NCBI GenBank assembly: GCA_030844565.1
Contig: JAUUNK010000001.1
Span: 62,001-126,000, forward strand
DNA length: 64,000 nucleotides
Origin: Bacteroides ovatus
GTDB lineage: Bacteria; Bacteroidota; Bacteroidia; Bacteroidales; Bacteroidaceae
Reading direction: 5' to 3'
The notes beneath the pieces were generated by a model. That model did not search any database. It was not told where the DNA came from and worked only from the letters and a program-made list of their open reading frames with translations. A program made the translations under genes and the position numbers. Shown here piece after piece: positions 63,101 through 64,000 of the stretch. Numbering within the stretch: position 1 is the stretch's first letter; every line of letters begins with the position of its first letter.

Positions 63101-63353
63101 GTTCATCTACGACAACTCTTACGTGAAAGTGCGCGAAATCACCCTCGCCTACCGCCTGCCTAAGAAGTGGATACGCAGCATCTTCGACGACATATCCGTA
63201 TCCTTCGTGGCACGCAACCCGTTCATCATCTATAAGAACGTGCCCAACATCGACCCCGACTCAAACTATAACAACGGCTCGGGCATGGGACTCGAATACG
63301 GCTCACTGCCTTCGCGAAGAAGCTATGGCTTTAATGTCAACGTAAAATTCTAA
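60171..63353 (+). CDS. SusC/RagA TonB-dependent transporter
   Basis: 1060 residues from ATG 60171, which opens a good signal peptide (KKQLTLFLWLLLFVPIYGYA). A GTG start at 60111 would read through the promoter. Carboxypeptidase-like domain (VKGTVTDEQGEPLIGASIAV), plug (DEVVVTALGIKRERKALGYA; MSVLKGPAASALYGSRASHG), then the barrel, ending RRSYGFNVNVKF. Family knowledge: an outer-membrane oligosaccharide importer working with the SusD encoded 12 bp downstream. Its expression is probably driven by the divergent HTCS. Confidence 0.95.
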   Translation: MKKQLTLFLWLLLFVPIYGYAGDAVTHHQTAQQASKVKGTVTDEQGEPLIGASIAVKGTTQGVITDFNGHFSIDASRNATLIISYVGYRPEEIQVKGQSNLKIILKEDSKIIDEVVVTALGIKRERKALGYALGEVKGEELAKAKETNLINSLAGKIPGLVISQTAGGPSGSSRVIVRGSTEMTGNNQPLYVVDGVPLDNTNYGSAGTYGGYDLGDGISSINPDDIESMSVLKGPAASALYGSRASHGVILITTKKANTKKKFSVELNSTTTFEKQLTKWDDVQYIYGQGTGGRINGSDDQYSSNKNWGPKVDRGLHMTYFDGITRPYVIVPDNIDGFFRTGMTTTNTIVVSTVKDDTGIRATYTDMRNKDILPNTKMSRNTLNLRANTTINKKVDLDFKVTYTREDVKNRPALADHRANPARNLMSLATTYDQKWLRDNYKDADGNYYDWNGRDVWNVNPYWILNEMTNESGKDKFMGSALVRYNVNSHLKLQVTGGADISFFNFQDYAAPSSPGFELGQLQISDFKNKMYNVEALAIYNNSYKKFDYGFTLGGNIYKVNNKTQIVTAKEMLMRDVIALQSFANKELKEGSYRKQINSLYGSVNLAYGNFAYLDATLRGDHSSTLPSGNNTYLYPSVSGSFLFSEFFKINPSILPYGKIRVSWAQVGSDTDPYQLGLSYELSSKSYAGYALSQIANTTIPNKDLKPTKTNSAEVGFELKFLKNRIGLDFTYYTQSSKNQIMRLNTTGASGYNAMLINAGEIENKGVEIALNTRPIQTKDFSWDVNVNFSKNSNKVKRLASGIKEFELESARWINVKVAAVEGENYGSILGKDFLRNDAGQIIVDANTGLPKVTEDLRVLGNATWKWTGGLTTNLTYRDISLSAIFDIKVGADVYSMSSRSSYLTGKDKATLTGRDAWYESEEKRLQARATEKNWIPTGGYLVDGVVEQEDGTFVKNTKYVDPEKYWAHIADQTPLPFIYDNSYVKVREITLAYRLPKKWIRSIFDDISVSFVARNPFIIYKNVPNIDPDSNYNNGSGMGLEYGSLPSRRSYGFNVNVKF

Positions 63354-63365
63354 CAACAAGCAATC

Positions 63366-64000
63366 ATGAAAACAATCTATAACATCACCTTCGGCATGCT
63401 CTGCCTCTGCGGACTCCTGCTGGGAGCATGCACCGACTTCGAGGAACTGAACACAGACCCTTCCAAATCATCGTCTACCAACCCCAACCACCAGCTATCC
63501 ATGATTCAGCTACAGACCTGGGGACACTGGCAAATGTGCCAGCCTTATCCTTTCTACCTCGCCGCCTTCGCCCAATACATGCAAGGCGACTGGAACGCCA
63601 CCAACTACGGCGGGCAATACCGCAAGAACGATGCCGAAATGGGGAACACATGGAACATGATGTATCCGGCACTCATCAAAAACATAGTAGACATATTGGA
63701 CAAAACCCAGGATGAAGAACGGGCAGTCAACATTCACTCCGTGGCACGCATCTACCGCGTCTATCTCTTCTCCATCCTGACGGACATGTATGGAGACTGC
63801 CCCTACTTCGACGCCGGAAAGGGATTTATCACCGGAAACGTGAAGCCCGCCTACGATAAGCAGGAACTCATATACAAAGACTTCCTCAAAGAACTCACCG
63901 AAGCAGTGGACGCGCTCGACCCCGACGGAGACAAAGTGACCGGAGACATCATCTACCAGGGCGACATAGCCAAGTGGAAACGCTTCGCCAACTCCCTCCA
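63366..64000 (+). CDS. SusD/RagB-family lipoprotein, 3' end outside window
   Basis: 211 codons are visible from ATG 63366. Lipoprotein signal MLCLCGLLLGAC followed by TDFEELNTDPSKSSSTNPN, a SusD-like_2 opening. AALIKNIVDILDK-type helices and RIYRVYLFSILTDMYGDCPY (about 130-150) match the family, whose members are about 500-560 residues. Partner of the SusC encoded just upstream. Confidence 0.92.
   Translation, partial: MKTIYNITFGMLCLCGLLLGACTDFEELNTDPSKSSSTNPNHQLSMIQLQTWGHWQMCQPYPFYLAAFAQYMQGDWNATNYGGQYRKNDAEMGNTWNMMYPALIKNIVDILDKTQDEERAVNIHSVARIYRVYLFSILTDMYGDCPYFDAGKGFITGNVKPAYDKQELIYKDFLKELTEAVDALDPDGDKVTGDIIYQGDIAKWKRFANSL

Overview
The window looks like chromosome from a gut Bacteroides or a close Bacteroidales relative. 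The grounds are three SusC/SusD pairs, a hybrid two-component regulator (HTCS), an ECF sigma/FecR pair, a fimbrillin-type operon, many lipoproteins with short N-terminal signals, and Bacteroides-type promoters (TTTG, about 20 bp, TAnnTTTG). I cannot name the species from sequence alone.

Layout: (1) 1-3001, a GH35 beta-galactosidase (cut by the window edge) and an AraC regulator. (2) About 3100-10400, an AT-rich, gene-poor island: a two-gene Hachiman-type anti-phage system (hamA, hamB), a short transcription unit with its own promoter and terminator, and a two-gene membrane operon whose second product has an S24/LexA-like G-E-S-M motif. A decayed partial copy of that second gene lies upstream of the operon. 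(3) 10424-13798, a leftward three-gene fimbrial operon (DUF3575 barrel protein, DUF5119 lipoprotein, fimbrillin-like lipoprotein). (4) 13800-24853, a candidate small RNA or attenuator, an AlbA_2/Schlafen-like regulator with a tandem-repeat linker, a BF3164-type lipoprotein, then housekeeping genes: dprA, a thioesterase, a U32 protein, a DUF2059 protein, dusB, a PAP2 protein, an NAD-dependent epimerase and a CDF transporter. (5) 24918-35308, an ECF sigma / FecR / SusC (with STN domain) / SusD locus with a zinc-metallopeptidase lipoprotein and two further surface lipoproteins. (6) 35300-40271, an IS remnant, a second AlbA_2 protein, ribonuclease R and a flavin-reductase-like protein. (7) 40274-54787, a glycan-utilisation locus: a membrane-spanning regulator with a SARP-type (winged helix plus BTAD) cytoplasmic half, a phosphoesterase/GH99-like fusion, a GH99-like lipoprotein, SusD, SusC, and divergently a GH92 alpha-mannosidase and an alkaline-phosphatase-family protein. 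(8) 55094-64000, a chimeric Sus pseudogene, an HTCS, and a divergent SusC/SusD pair that runs off the end.

The most interesting item is the 264-bp space between the leftward susC and the rightward GH92 gene in region 7. It holds two triplets of TTAA-core repeats at exact 11-bp periods, each ending 11 bp from an outward-facing -7 box. An 11-bp direct-repeat array is the known binding signature of SARP regulators, and the only SARP-like protein I see in the window is the membrane-anchored one at the end of this locus. This suggests one-protein transmembrane control of a phosphomannan-type utilisation locus through a SARP output domain.
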